Shown: positions 24,356 to 32,238, counted from the stretch's first letter. The stretch is DNA of 34,680 nt from CAZGLR01 sp964526635 (GCA_964526635.1 CAZGLR010000021.1:1-34680), one strand, 5' to 3'. Program-made: numbers and translations. The notes: generated by a model not told the origin, from the letters alone.

Positions 24356-24534
24356 ACCGAAAGTGTAACGATAAACGTACTCGGACGCCGAGTGGGTATT
24401 TTATTACACTTTCGGTCTATGAGGTAGGGATCTGTCGCCCACTACGGAGCAGCTTTGCTGCGGAGTCGTGGGTTTATTTTTTCATCGAGCTATGTTACCA
24501 ATGCTGCGATGCCCCAGTTCTTTAGACTTGGGGC
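24356..24534 (+). repeat. Composite dispersed repeat, copy 3 (nested hairpin, module A, module D)
   Basis: An outer 13-bp inverted repeat, ACCGAAAGTGTAA (24356-24368) and TTACACTTTCGGT (24404-24416), surrounds an inner ACTCGG-ACG-CCGAGT hairpin (24379-24393). Module A follows (24434-24476), then GAGCTATGTT. Instead of the array palindrome, this copy has GCCCCAGTTCT-TT-AGACTTGGGGC (24511-24534). So the constant flanks are kept while the palindromic stem is swapped. Positions 24382-24496 nearly match 100-214. Confidence 0.85.
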
Positions 24535-24641
24535 TAAGATAAACAGGTACAAATCTATCCCCATCCCTGAAGGGTTGGGGCACCGGGGCCGCCCCTACGA
24601 ACTCGATTTGACTTTGCCTGATAAATCTGTCTTTATGCGTA

Positions 24642-24707
24642 GGGGCCGGGTTCCCCGGCCCGTGTTGTTTACAATGTTATGGTGCCGCAGGTCTTTAGAC
24701 TTGGGGC
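24642..24707 (+). repeat. Palindromic repeats, module C (24642-24661) and module D (24684-24707)
   Basis: Module C repeats GGGGCCGGG-TT-CCCCGGCCC. Module D shares TCTTTAGACTTGGGGC with 24519-24534, with substitutions in its left arm (GCCGCAGG for GCCCCAGT). This stretch is intergenic; the short open frames crossing it show no protein character. Confidence 0.75.
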
Positions 24708-24767
24708 ATCAAGGGGAGCTGCGCCCGTAGCAGCAGGGCAGTAACCATTGCCGATAATTCACTATCG

Positions 24768-24795
24768 CGAGCCACACCGGAACGGTGTGGTACCG
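24768..24795 (+). repeat. Short palindromic repeat with GGTACC flank
   Basis: CCACACCG (24772-24779) and CGGTGTGG (24783-24790) enclose GAA and are followed by TACC. It is the reverse-orientation partner of the repeat at 28-55. Confidence 0.6.
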
Positions 24796-24903
24796 AATGA
24801 GTGGGGGATGCTTCAAAAACTTCACCGGCATCGCCGCCAACTTGTCTCAGCTCCCGTATATTTCCCCCAACGCCAGTATTCATGCGGATTCAATAAGCAC
24901 CAT

Positions 24904-24932
24904 TTGACAAGCGCTGTCGCTGCGTATATATT
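24904..24932 (+). promoter_or_regulatory. Sigma70-type promoter of greA
   Basis: TTGACA (24904-24909), a 17-base spacer and TATATT (24927-24932) form a near-consensus promoter. Transcription would start near 24939. That leaves a leader of about 29 bases carrying AAGGAG (24953-24958) before the greA ATG. Confidence 0.9.
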
Positions 24933-24967
24933 CACGGTCACTCGAAAATCACAAGGAGAGAAACTGC

Positions 24968-25456
24968 ATGAATGACAACGGCCCGGTTAATATGTCTCAA
25001 GAGGGCTTCGACAAGATGAAAGCGGAGCTGCATAGGCTCAAGTATACCGATCGCCCGGCTATCGTTGCCGAAATCAAGCGCGCGATGGAGATGGGCGACC
25101 TGTCCGAAAACGCCGAATATCACGCCGCCAAAGAGGCCCAGAGCCATCTCGAACGACAAATCGCCGATCTCGAATTCAAGCTGTCGCGGGCGCGAATCAT
25201 TAATCTCGAGGATGTCGACAAAAGCAAGGCCTATATCTTTGCCAAAGTGACCGTTGTCGAAGTCGGCGACGATGACGATATCGAGACCTTTACCCTGGTG
25301 GCGGCGGAAGAATCCGACCCGGAACACGATAAGATTTCGATTGCCTCTCCCATCGGCAAAGGGCTTCTGGGAAAAGCCGTCGGAGAGGTTGCTGTTATTC
25401 AGGCTCCCGGTGGCACCCTGCAGCTAAAGATTACCGACATCAGTTATGACGATTAG
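24968..25456 (+). CDS. greA: Transcription elongation factor GreA
   Basis: GreA rescues backtracked RNA polymerase by stimulating cleavage of the nascent transcript through its secondary channel. The 162-residue protein has the two expected parts. The first is an N-terminal coiled coil (about residues 10-80) with RPAIVAEIKRAMEMGDLSENAEYHAAKEAQ, whose DLSENAEY tip holds the acidic catalytic residues. The second is a C-terminal FKBP-like domain ending with SPIGKGLLGKAVGEVAVIQAPGGTLQLKI. Its own promoter and terminator flank it, so it is probably monocistronic. Nothing is unusual. Confidence 0.97.
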   Translation: MNDNGPVNMSQEGFDKMKAELHRLKYTDRPAIVAEIKRAMEMGDLSENAEYHAAKEAQSHLERQIADLEFKLSRARIINLEDVDKSKAYIFAKVTVVEVGDDDDIETFTLVAAEESDPEHDKISIASPIGKGLLGKAVGEVAVIQAPGGTLQLKITDISYDD

Positions 25457-25508
25457 GACACTCAGTGTCCAAAGCGCAGTAACAGGCAGTATATGAAATC
25501 ATGACAAG

Positions 25509-25533
25509 CGGGCGGATCACCGCCCGTCTTTTC
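25509..25533 (+). terminator. Rho-independent terminator of greA
   Basis: CGGGCGG (25509-25515) and CCGCCCG (25520-25526) form a 7-bp GC stem with an ATCA loop followed by TCTTTTCGTT. It lies 53 bases past the greA stop. Confidence 0.85.
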
Positions 25534-25841
25534 GTTATATATGTTTGAGGTATTGTGACTGGCGGACGGCAGCGTTTGCCCTCATCCCGCTCAAAATGGA
25601 ACGCACGCCGGGTTATGAAGTCGCGATCGCCGGTGTAGATAATAACCTGGCCCGGGATTCCCCCGCCCGGTGAAAGACCGATGCAATCTCTGTCGGTCGA
25701 TGCAATCGTCCGTCGGGCGCGGAAACCGTACTTCTATGCATCATCAGGTTTTTTATTTCAATCCCGTCATTTGTCATAATAGCCTGCGGTCGTTGAACGC
25801 AGCCACCCCTTAATGGCATTGAACGTTAACCAACCTGCGAT
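25534..25841. other. Intergenic stretch downstream of greA
   Basis: No gene is supported here. A short minus-strand frame (25613-25819) has no recognisable features, and no repeats were detected before 25842. Confidence 0.4.
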
Positions 25842-26275
25842 CCCACCCTGCGGGTGGGGTACCGGTGTCAATTCAATCTCCAGGCATTACTGCGCTATCG
25901 GCTATTGATTTAATCTCCGGGTAAAATTACGCCATCGATTTTTTGAGTTTATCCCTTACCGCCCCACCCTGCGGGTGGGGTACCGGTGATAACTCAATCT
26001 CCAAGCATTACTGCACTATCGGCTATTGATTTAATCTCCAGGCATTACTGCACTATCGGCTATTGATTTAATATCCAGGCATTACTGCACTATCGACTAT
26101 TGATTTAATCTCCGGGTAAAATTACGCCATCGAATTTTTGAGTTTATCCCCTGCGGTCCCACCCTGCGGGTGGGGTACCGGTGTTGATTCAATCTCCAGG
26201 CATTACTGCGCTATCGACTATCCAATTAATCTCCGACCATTAATGCAGCATCGATTTTTTAAGTTTGACAACTTA
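25842..26275 (+). repeat. Higher-order repeat array (palindrome plus 37-bp units)
   Basis: Three copies of a palindrome-headed block lie here. The stems are CCCACCC-TGC-GGGTGGG at 25842-25858, 25962-25980 and 26158-26174, each followed by GGTACCGG. After each stem come 37-base units with the core CTCCAGGCATTACTGC and CTATCGGCTATTGATTTAA. A diverged unit ends with CGCCATCGATTTTTTGAG and the block closes with TTTATCCC. The first-to-second stem spacing is about 121 bases. The second-to-third spacing is about 195, which equals 121 plus two extra 37-base units. Spacers are not unique, so this is not a CRISPR array. It sits in the convergent greA/dnaN interval. Confidence 0.9.
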
Positions 26276-26460
26276 GCTCGCCCACAAACGTAAAGCCACG
26301 ACTTCGCGGCACATCATTAGGTAGAGAACGGAGATTTGCCATAGGATGCGGGGAGAGATTTTTAGGCCTGTGATATCGTCGAATGTAGACGACAGAGATT
26401 GTGTGATTTCACAATGGGCCGGAGGACACGGCCCCCCTTACGAATAATTTTTTCTTCGTC
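26276..26460. other. Intergenic stretch downstream of dnaN with a palindrome
   Basis: GGGCCG (26416-26421) and CGGCCC (26429-26434) form a hairpin. Together with the adjacent CCTTACG it looks like a diverged, reverse-oriented module C repeat. A second short hairpin, ATTGTG-TGATTT-CACAAT, lies at about 26398-26415. Neither has a good T tract on the minus strand, so a dnaN terminator is not certain. Confidence 0.45.
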
Positions 26461-27573
26461 CTACTCCGTTAATCTCAGCGGCATCAGCAGACAGATAAAA
26501 TCTTCTTTGGAAACTTCAGACGAATAAATGATTCCCGCCGAAACCGGGCTGGATAATTCAAAAACGACTTCATCGCCCTCGATCTTACCCAGGATATCAT
26601 TCACATAACCGGCATTGTAGCCAATTTCGATACTTTCGCCCTTGTAATCACACGGCAACGTCTCCTGCGCTTCACCACCGACATCGGTATTGGTTGTCGA
26701 AAGCATCAGATTATTGTTTTTGACCGCGAACCGTACCTGATGTGTCAGCGAATTGGACAGGATCGAAACCCGACGCACCGATGAAAAAAGATTATCTTTA
26801 TCGATGACCATCGTTTTATCCGTACTGGCCGGTATCACAGCTTCGTAGTTCGGATATGGTCCCTCGATCAATCGAGAACTGACGATCAGATCACCCAGGT
26901 TGAACATAATCCGGTTTTCTTCGAAAATGACGCCGATTTCACTGGTCTCGTCCTGGATAAACTTGGGAATCAGATCGAGGACTTTAGGTGGGATAATTAC
27001 GTCATCATTGAGACCCTTGAGGGTGCTGTTATCGGCAACAACTCGCGCCAGACGGTGGCCATCGGTGGCAACCATAGTCATCCGTTCGTCCTTGGTCTGC
27101 CACAGGACGCCATTGAGGGCCGGACGGGTTTCATCACGACTGCAGGCGAAGGTTGTTCGTTTGATCATGGTTGCGAGTGTTTCCGAATCGATCGTCACCT
27201 GCTTTTTGCTATTGTAAACCGGTAGTTCAGGAAATTCATCGGGTGAGACACCGCCGATTTTATAGCTGCCATTGGGGACTTTTATTTCAATGCGATTGGT
27301 TGTTCCTTCGAAGGTAATATCGGTTTCGGGCAATTCCTTGATAATATCGAAAAGCATCCGTCCGGGTACAACGGCCGATCCCTTTTTGGCAACTTCGGCA
27401 TCGAGGGTGGCGGTGATGGTTACATCGAGATCGGTAGCAGAAATTTTCAGTTTCTTTTCCAGGCATTCGATGAGAATATTGGACAAAATCGGTAATGTGG
27501 ATTTGGCCGGCACTACAGTCAAGAGCGCTTGCATATAATGCGTCAATCGGGATTTGGGAAGAGAAAACTTCAT
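26461..27573 (-). CDS. dnaN: DNA polymerase III beta subunit (sliding clamp)
   Basis: DnaN forms the ring-shaped dimer that tethers DNA polymerase III and many repair proteins to DNA. The 370-residue protein has the three-domain clamp layout. Recognisable pieces include KSTLPILSNILIEC near the start, GRMLFDIIKELP and TTFACSRDETRPALNGVLW. Further on are ATDGHRLA and the conserved C-terminal LLMPLRL, ending a few residues later. It lies downstream of dnaA on the same strand. recF does not follow it here. An AT-rich hairpin (27616-27650) sits just upstream. Confidence 0.98.
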   Translation of the reverse strand: MKFSLPKSRLTHYMQALLTVVPAKSTLPILSNILIECLEKKLKISATDLDVTITATLDAEVAKKGSAVVPGRMLFDIIKELPETDITFEGTTNRIEIKVPNGSYKIGGVSPDEFPELPVYNSKKQVTIDSETLATMIKRTTFACSRDETRPALNGVLWQTKDERMTMVATDGHRLARVVADNSTLKGLNDDVIIPPKVLDLIPKFIQDETSEIGVIFEENRIMFNLGDLIVSSRLIEGPYPNYEAVIPASTDKTMVIDKDNLFSSVRRVSILSNSLTHQVRFAVKNNNLMLSTTNTDVGGEAQETLPCDYKGESIEIGYNAGYVNDILGKIEGDEVVFELSSPVSAGIIYSSEVSKEDFICLLMPLRLTE

Positions 27574-27615
27574 GCCAGTGATACTCCTCGTGAAAACTAT
27601 TCACATCCTTTATTT

Positions 27616-27650
27616 ATTACTCTTTTTATTTATCAATAAATAAGAGTAAT
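27616..27650. promoter_or_regulatory. AT-rich inverted repeat ahead of dnaN
   Basis: ATTACTCTT (27616-27624) pairs with AAGAGTAAT (27642-27650). An inner ATTTAT-CA-ATAAAT (27628-27633 with 27636-27641) continues the stem after a 3-base bulge. It starts 43 bases upstream of the dnaN start in the 286-base dnaA-dnaN gap. It may be a leader hairpin or a DNA-unwinding or protein-binding site. The rest of the gap has only weak DnaA-box matches (for example TTATACACG near 27810). Confidence 0.55.
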
Positions 27651-27859
27651 AATAAGGGGTGTGAAAATGTTTATTATTCCATATCAGGACAGTTAACACC
27701 GCACCATTGTCACACTTATCCGGTCGGTGCAAAATAGACCATTGTTTATAGTCGTGTCAATACCTGTTTTTTTTCCCATGAGTTGCCCACACCGTAGGGA
27801 TTTACTCTGCTTATACACGTTTCTCAACATCATCATCCACCCTGTTGTCAACATCGTAA

Positions 27860-29224
27860 TCAGGCCGAAATCTGCCGGGTTATATCGCTGATTCGTTTCC
27901 CGAATTCGACATCCTTTTCGACCATTTTTTGAACCAGGTTACAGGCATGGATGACGGTTGAATGATCCCGTCCGCCAAAGGCGTCCCCGATGGATTTCAA
28001 GGAATTTTTGGTCAGTTGGCGGGTGAGGTACATGGCAACCTGGCGGGCCAGAGCGATATTCTGAGTTTTTTTCTTGGCCGACAACATATCGATTTCAACA
28101 GAGAAACTGTCGGACACGTGCCGTTTGATGTTCTGGATAGTGATCGTCCGGCTCCGGGATCCGAAAGTGTCCGAGAGCACCCGCTTGGCGACATCCAGGG
28201 TGATAGTTTCATTGCGCAGCGAGGCATAGGCCAACAGCCGAATCAGAGATCCCTCGAGTTCGCGGATATTGCTGGTGACCGAATTGGCGATATAGGAGAT
28301 GACGTCATCTTCCAGTTGAATATTATCGCTTTCGATCTTGCGTTGCAAAATCGCCATTCTGGTTTCCATGTCCGGTGGCTGAATGTCGGTAATCAAACCC
28401 CATGAAAAGCGCGACAGCAGCCGTTCTTCCAAACCTTTGATCTCGCGCGGGGGCCGATCGGATGACAGGACAATCTGTTTACCGGCATTATAGAGCGCAT
28501 TGAAGGTATGAAAGAATTGCTCCTGGGTCGATTCCTTGCCGGCGAAAAACTGGGCATCGTCAATCAGCAGCGCGTCAACATTCCGATACATGTTGACGAA
28601 ATCATAGGTAGTATCGCTGGAGATGGAGCTGATAAAATCGGAGGTAAATTTCTCCGAGGTGGCATACATGATCCGTTTACCGGGTTCGGTGGTGGCGATA
28701 TGGTGTCCGATTGCCTGAAGCAAATGGGTTTTTCCCAGTCCGACTCCGCCATAGATGTAGAGCGGATTATACTTGGTGAGTCCGGGTGCCTCAGCTACAG
28801 CTTTGGCGGCGGCGTACGGGAAACGATTGAAGTTACCGACCACCAGATTGTCGAACGTATACCGATCATTCAGCATACCGTCGACCGACGGTGAGTGCGA
28901 TACCGGGCGTACCGTTTCCTCCGGCATGATAACAGAGGGAAAGTCGATCTCTGTCTGCGGTTTTGGATTATCCCTGACTTCGAACTGAAACGGGATAGAT
29001 TGACCGCATGACTGGATGAGGGCATCATGGATCAGTTCCGAGTAATGTTCCTTAATCCATTCGGCAACAAAGGTATTCGGGACACGGATTTGAATGCCGC
29101 CATTGCCGTCGGACGCTCCGCTGGTTTGCCGGAGCCATGTTGCAAAAGATTGTTTCTTAACGCGATGCGAGAGATACTCGAGACAGTCCTCCCAGACCTT
29201 CCCATGATCAAGATTAGTAATCAT
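27860..29224 (-). CDS. dnaA: Chromosomal replication initiator protein DnaA
   Basis: DnaA binds DnaA boxes at oriC and opens the duplex. The 454-residue protein has the four usual domains. Domain I includes WLRQTSGASDG. A linker follows. The AAA+ domain has YNPLYIYGGVGLGKTHLLQAIGHH (Walker A at 159-166), LLIDDAQFFAGK (Walker B at 219-223) and LSSDRPPREIKGLEERLLSRF. The C-terminal DNA-binding domain carries the signature GGRDHSTVIHAC. It is on the minus strand with DnaA boxes immediately upstream, so its promoter lies within oriC. Confidence 0.98.
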   Translation of the reverse strand: MITNLDHGKVWEDCLEYLSHRVKKQSFATWLRQTSGASDGNGGIQIRVPNTFVAEWIKEHYSELIHDALIQSCGQSIPFQFEVRDNPKPQTEIDFPSVIMPEETVRPVSHSPSVDGMLNDRYTFDNLVVGNFNRFPYAAAKAVAEAPGLTKYNPLYIYGGVGLGKTHLLQAIGHHIATTEPGKRIMYATSEKFTSDFISSISSDTTYDFVNMYRNVDALLIDDAQFFAGKESTQEQFFHTFNALYNAGKQIVLSSDRPPREIKGLEERLLSRFSWGLITDIQPPDMETRMAILQRKIESDNIQLEDDVISYIANSVTSNIRELEGSLIRLLAYASLRNETITLDVAKRVLSDTFGSRSRTITIQNIKRHVSDSFSVEIDMLSAKKKTQNIALARQVAMYLTRQLTKNSLKSIGDAFGGRDHSTVIHACNLVQKMVEKDVEFGKRISDITRQISA

Positions 29225-29660
29225 AGCGTTACAATTCCCCTCAGATAACCGCTTTCCACAAAAAATGTTGATAAGCGCCCCCGCTCAATATGAAGATCAA
29301 TAATTAGTTAATACTCTGCATCGGCGGCGACCATGGACTTATCCACATGTCAGCACAACCGGGACTCACACACCAAGTCATTGTGCGAGAGCGTGGTTGC
29401 CTGTCTGGAAAAAGTTATCCACATCTTTTTAACACGTTATCTTTCATTGACTTGTGTTTTCAATGTAGGAGTTGAATGGGGTTCTGTCAAGCCGTCGGTT
29501 GTATTTAATTTTCTCAAAATCGTAATCGGTTTGTTTGTGGACAGTTATCAACATAAGTTTTTTTGATCTCCGGTGATTGGGCGCGTGCGATTTGTGTGCA
29601 TTCAATTTCCACTTTTTCTAAACATAAACCTAACAAAAGGTAAGTAGCAACGACTCTACT
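29225..29660. promoter_or_regulatory. Probable chromosomal replication origin (oriC)
   Basis: Upstream of dnaA are four good DnaA boxes. Two are perfect TTATCCACA (29339-29347 and 29415-29423). Two are one-mismatch TTATCAACA, at 29545-29553 on the plus strand and 29266-29274 in reverse. A weaker TTTCCACA lies at 29254-29261. AT-rich segments, for example 29430-29530 and 29551-29570, could be the unwinding element. The dnaA promoter and leader also lie here. parS sites are about 15-17 kb away on the same side as dnaN. Confidence 0.85.
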
Positions 29661-30016
29661 TCCCATACTAAGGGGGGTAGGCAAAATCACCATCGATTCA
29701 GGGTAAAAAATGCTGGTTCGGCAGTCAGACGGGAGTAATGCCGCTGTCGTGTTCCATCTGTGATGCAGGTAGTGTATGATGCGGTGCTTCGACCGGTTGA
29801 TGCTGATACCAGTCACCCACCTTTCCGGGCCTGCGACCGGAAAGGTGAGTAAACGATCAAGCAACGGTTGATTTTCCCGGTGTCAGGTATGTGCAGACGC
29901 AGCGGATTTGTAATAAATCCGCATACGATATGGTGCCCCCAATCACTGGTATCGAAGACGTCGCAGCGAGGGCCGTATTGCATACGGTTCGCCACTGACG
30001 AAAGGGAACTCACCAG
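29661..30016. other. Intergenic stretch between oriC and Rrf2 gene, with two hairpins
   Basis: Two clean inverted repeats lie here. CACCTTTCCGG (29818-29828) pairs with CCGGAAAGGTG (29837-29847). GCGGATTT (29902-29909) pairs with AAATCCGC (29915-29922). Neither is followed by a T run, so they are not convincing intrinsic terminators for the Rrf2 gene. No protein-coding gene is supported. Confidence 0.5.
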
Positions 30017-30445
30017 TTACTTTGCTCTGGCTTTGCGCTTGCGTGAAGGTGAAGTACCCTTGAGATCGATCAGGGAGACTTTGGCAAATTCACCCTTGAG
30101 CGCATCCTGGGCCTTTTTGTAAACCTTCTGCAATTTGCAATCGGGTTCCTTATCGCAGTCGATCGGGCCCTTCAGGCAATCGTATAGAAATATCGATCCC
30201 TGAATGGCTTCGAGAATATCGAGCAGCTTTATTTTTTCCGGCGGTCGTGAAAGGCGAACTCCGCCCCCATAACCGCGCACAGATCTCACCAGACCAGCAC
30301 GGGAAAGGTCTGACAGAATTTGCGGGAGAAATTTTCCCGGAATTTCCTGCGCCCGGGCAATCTGTTCTGAGGTCGAGAAAAATTCTTCCGACTGAGAAAG
30401 CTGCCAGAGGGCCCGGATAGCATATTCTGTGCGATTGTTAATCAC
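30017..30445 (-). CDS. Rrf2/IscR-type transcriptional regulator
   Basis: Rrf2 proteins are dimeric winged-helix regulators, often sensing Fe-S status, nitric oxide or cysteine. The 142-residue protein has the N-terminal winged helix NRTEYAIRALWQLSQSEE, then EQIARAQEIPGKFLPQILSDL and VRSVRGYGGGVRLSRPP. A cysteine triad follows, Cys90, Cys97 and Cys103. The C-x6-C-x5-C spacing is close to IscR's 92/98/104, so an Fe-S cluster is plausible. I choose the GTG at 30443-30445, with GGAGGA 7 bases upstream. The open frame extends 43 codons further but has no family match. The tail is basic. Targets are not evident, as no iron-sulfur genes are nearby. Confidence 0.88.
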   Translation of the reverse strand: MINNRTEYAIRALWQLSQSEEFFSTSEQIARAQEIPGKFLPQILSDLSRAGLVRSVRGYGGGVRLSRPPEKIKLLDILEAIQGSIFLYDCLKGPIDCDKEPDCKLQKVYKKAQDALKGEFAKVSLIDLKGTSPSRKRKARAK

Positions 30446-30739
30446 GGTGTAATCCTCCGAGTTTAAATTTCGACGATCTGAAGAACGACAGCCGTGCTGA
30501 CAGCCACCAGCTATCACCGGGCTTACCGTCTCTGTTTTCGTCGTAGCGTAATGACACCTTCTTACTAAAAGCAATTATCATAAGTTATCAGTATAGGGTA
30601 AAACGACTCACAAGTAAAGAAGTTTTTTCTCAATTATACCATTAATCCTCTTTTTGATTCTCGTCAATAATAAAATAACGACGGCTAAATACACCGATTC
30701 GCTCATATGGTACGCTGGCGAGACCGCCGTTGATAGCAC

Positions 30740-30767
30740 TTGACAAACGCCTGCGGATTGCTATTTT
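30740..30767 (+). promoter_or_regulatory. Sigma70-type promoter of pth operon
   Basis: TTGACA (30740-30745) and TATTTT (30762-30767) have a 16-base spacer, 39 bases before the pth start. It probably drives the pth-rpsF-rpsR-DUF2232-rplI-BFN run. No good T-tract terminator is seen until 34233. Confidence 0.8.
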
Positions 30768-30805
30768 AACGGACCACCGGAGCCTGTTGTTCCGGTACAC
30801 TGGTT

Positions 30806-31396
30806 ATGAAACTGTTCTGTGGATTGGGTAATCCCGGCGACAGCTACCGGGGCACGCGCCATAATATCGGCTTCGAGGTCATTGACCGTCTCGATGTGGC
30901 CGGCGCTGCGGAAGTAACCGGTGCTACCTATCGGGGGTGGCGAATAGGCGCTGATGACCGGGAAATCCTGGTCATAAAACCGGCGACGTTCGTCAACCGG
31001 TCGGGGCTGGCGGTTATTGAAGCCGCCACTGCGATCGACGCGGCGCCGGAGGAGATCTTTGTCATTACCGATGATTATCATTTGCCCCTGGGTGCCCTGC
31101 GGATCCGGAAAACGGGAACCGCCGGGGGGCACAACGGGTTGCAATCGATAATCGATGTTCTCGGCACCGCCGATTTTCCCCGCTTGCGTCTTGGTATCGG
31201 GCCATTGCCTGACCGGGCCGAGGCGGATAGGTCGAGAATTCCTGAATTTGTTCTGGGCCGTTTTGAGCCGGAAGAAGAGGAAATAATCGACCGTATGTGT
31301 GATCGGGCAGTTGAGGCGATCGGTGAGATAATAAACAATCGCCTGGAAATGGCGATAAGTAGGTATAATACAACTAACCCTGCTTCCGATGAATAA
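30806..31396 (+). CDS. pth: Peptidyl-tRNA hydrolase
   Basis: Pth frees tRNA from prematurely released peptidyl-tRNA. The 196-residue protein has the family start MKLFCGLGNPGDSYRGTRHNIGFEVID, in which the conserved Asn and the catalytic His (RHNIGF) are present. It also has KPATFVNRSG, VITDDYHLPLGALRIRKTGTAGGHNGLQSII and RLRLGIGPLP. Catalytic and substrate-binding residues appear intact. It heads a run of ribosomal protein genes on the plus strand. No strong ribosome-binding site stands out. Confidence 0.97.
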   Translation: MKLFCGLGNPGDSYRGTRHNIGFEVIDRLDVAGAAEVTGATYRGWRIGADDREILVIKPATFVNRSGLAVIEAATAIDAAPEEIFVITDDYHLPLGALRIRKTGTAGGHNGLQSIIDVLGTADFPRLRLGIGPLPDRAEADRSRIPEFVLGRFEPEEEEIIDRMCDRAVEAIGEIINNRLEMAISRYNTTNPASDE

Positions 31397-31434
31397 TTCG
31401 CGGAAGCCGTACGAGTCCAAAGGGAGGAATGTGC

Positions 31435-31914
31435 ATGCCGCTGTACGACTGCACCATCATTCTCAATCCCCAGCATGAAGAGTCCGAACTCGATGCGAAA
31501 ATTTCGCATATTCGATCGATGATTGAAGCCCTGGGCGGGAACATTAAAAACGAAAACCGGATGGGTGTCCGGCGCCTGGCCTATGAAGTCAAAAAACTGA
31601 CTCAGGGGCTGTATGTTTCACTGGTTTTCGAGGCCTCGCCTGCCATGGTCAAAGAGATGGAACGGCAGTTCCGTTTCGATGACATGGTCCTGCGATATTT
31701 GACCTGTCTCTATGGTGAAGATACCGGCGCCGCCGAGCGGGAACGCCGTCGCGAAGCCCGTGAAGCCCGCGAAACGCGGGATGACGACGATCGGAGTAAC
31801 CGCAGGGCCAGAGCGGCCCGTGAAATGGGCGCCGAGGGTGAAAAAGCCGATCGCACGCCGACCGAGGAAATCACTACCAGAGCTGCCGATAGCGAATCAT
31901 CCACAGAGGACTAA
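31435..31914 (+). CDS. rpsF: 30S ribosomal protein S6
   Basis: S6 binds 16S rRNA in the platform of the small subunit together with S18. The S6 fold is complete by about residue 100 (MPLYDCTIILNPQHEE, RMGVRRLAYEVKKLTQGLYVSLVFEA, FDDMVLRYLTC). The protein then continues for about 60 residues of alternating acidic and basic sequence (EREREARE-like, RAARE, EKADRT, ending in SESSTED), which is longer than usual. The start is at 31435, because GGGAGG (31422-31427) is 7 bases upstream. The ATG at 31429 would be far too close. rpsR follows without the usual ssb gene. Confidence 0.95.
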   Translation: MPLYDCTIILNPQHEESELDAKISHIRSMIEALGGNIKNENRMGVRRLAYEVKKLTQGLYVSLVFEASPAMVKEMERQFRFDDMVLRYLTCLYGEDTGAAERERRREAREARETRDDDDRSNRRARAAREMGAEGEKADRTPTEEITTRAADSESSTED

Positions 31915-31993
31915 TCTGACGCGTATGGACCCCGGCCGATGACTGCCCTCATCGGAATCGTCTGTTGTACGCGCCATGTATGGGGATACAATC

Positions 31994-32224
31994 ATGGCTT
32001 TTGAGAAGAAACGAAAACGGCATTGTCGCTTTTGCGAGAACACTGTCACCTGGATAGATTATCGTGATGAACGGCTCCTGCGCCGTTTTGTTACCGAGCG
32101 CGGCAAGATCATCCCGCGCCGTATTACCGGTACCTGCGCTATGCATCAGCGGATGCTGACCACGGCGATCAAGCGGGCCCGGCATATTGCGATTTTGCCA
32201 TTTGTCGCGGAAACTTTCAAGTAG
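31994..32224 (+). CDS. rpsR: 30S ribosomal protein S18
   Basis: S18 partners with S6 in the small subunit. The 76-residue protein is basic and shows HCRFCENTVTWIDYRDERLL, RFVTERGKIIPRRITGTCAMHQR and TTAIKRARHIAILPFV, all hallmarks of S18. A CxxC pair and a further cysteine suggest the zinc-binding (C+) form. The frame is open from 31976, but I start at the ATG at 31994 (MAFEKKRKRHC), which fits the family N-terminus. It lies 79 bases after rpsF. Confidence 0.96.
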   Translation: MAFEKKRKRHCRFCENTVTWIDYRDERLLRRFVTERGKIIPRRITGTCAMHQRMLTTAIKRARHIAILPFVAETFK

Positions 32225-32238
32225 GCGGGGCTGCGGCC

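Noticed and set aside
24455..24883. Short open frames in the repeat mosaic between the ABC exporter and greA
   Set aside because: They run through dispersed palindromes, have no ribosome-binding sites and show no protein-like conservation.
25613..25819. Minus-strand 68-codon frame after greA
   Set aside because: No ribosome-binding site, no family match, and location between a terminator and a repeat array.
25842..26275. CRISPR array
   Set aside because: Repeats are contiguous or head larger blocks. There are no unique spacers of uniform length and no cas genes nearby.
29818..29922. Terminators for the Rrf2 gene
   Set aside because: The two inverted repeats have no T tract on the minus strand, so I list them as hairpins only.
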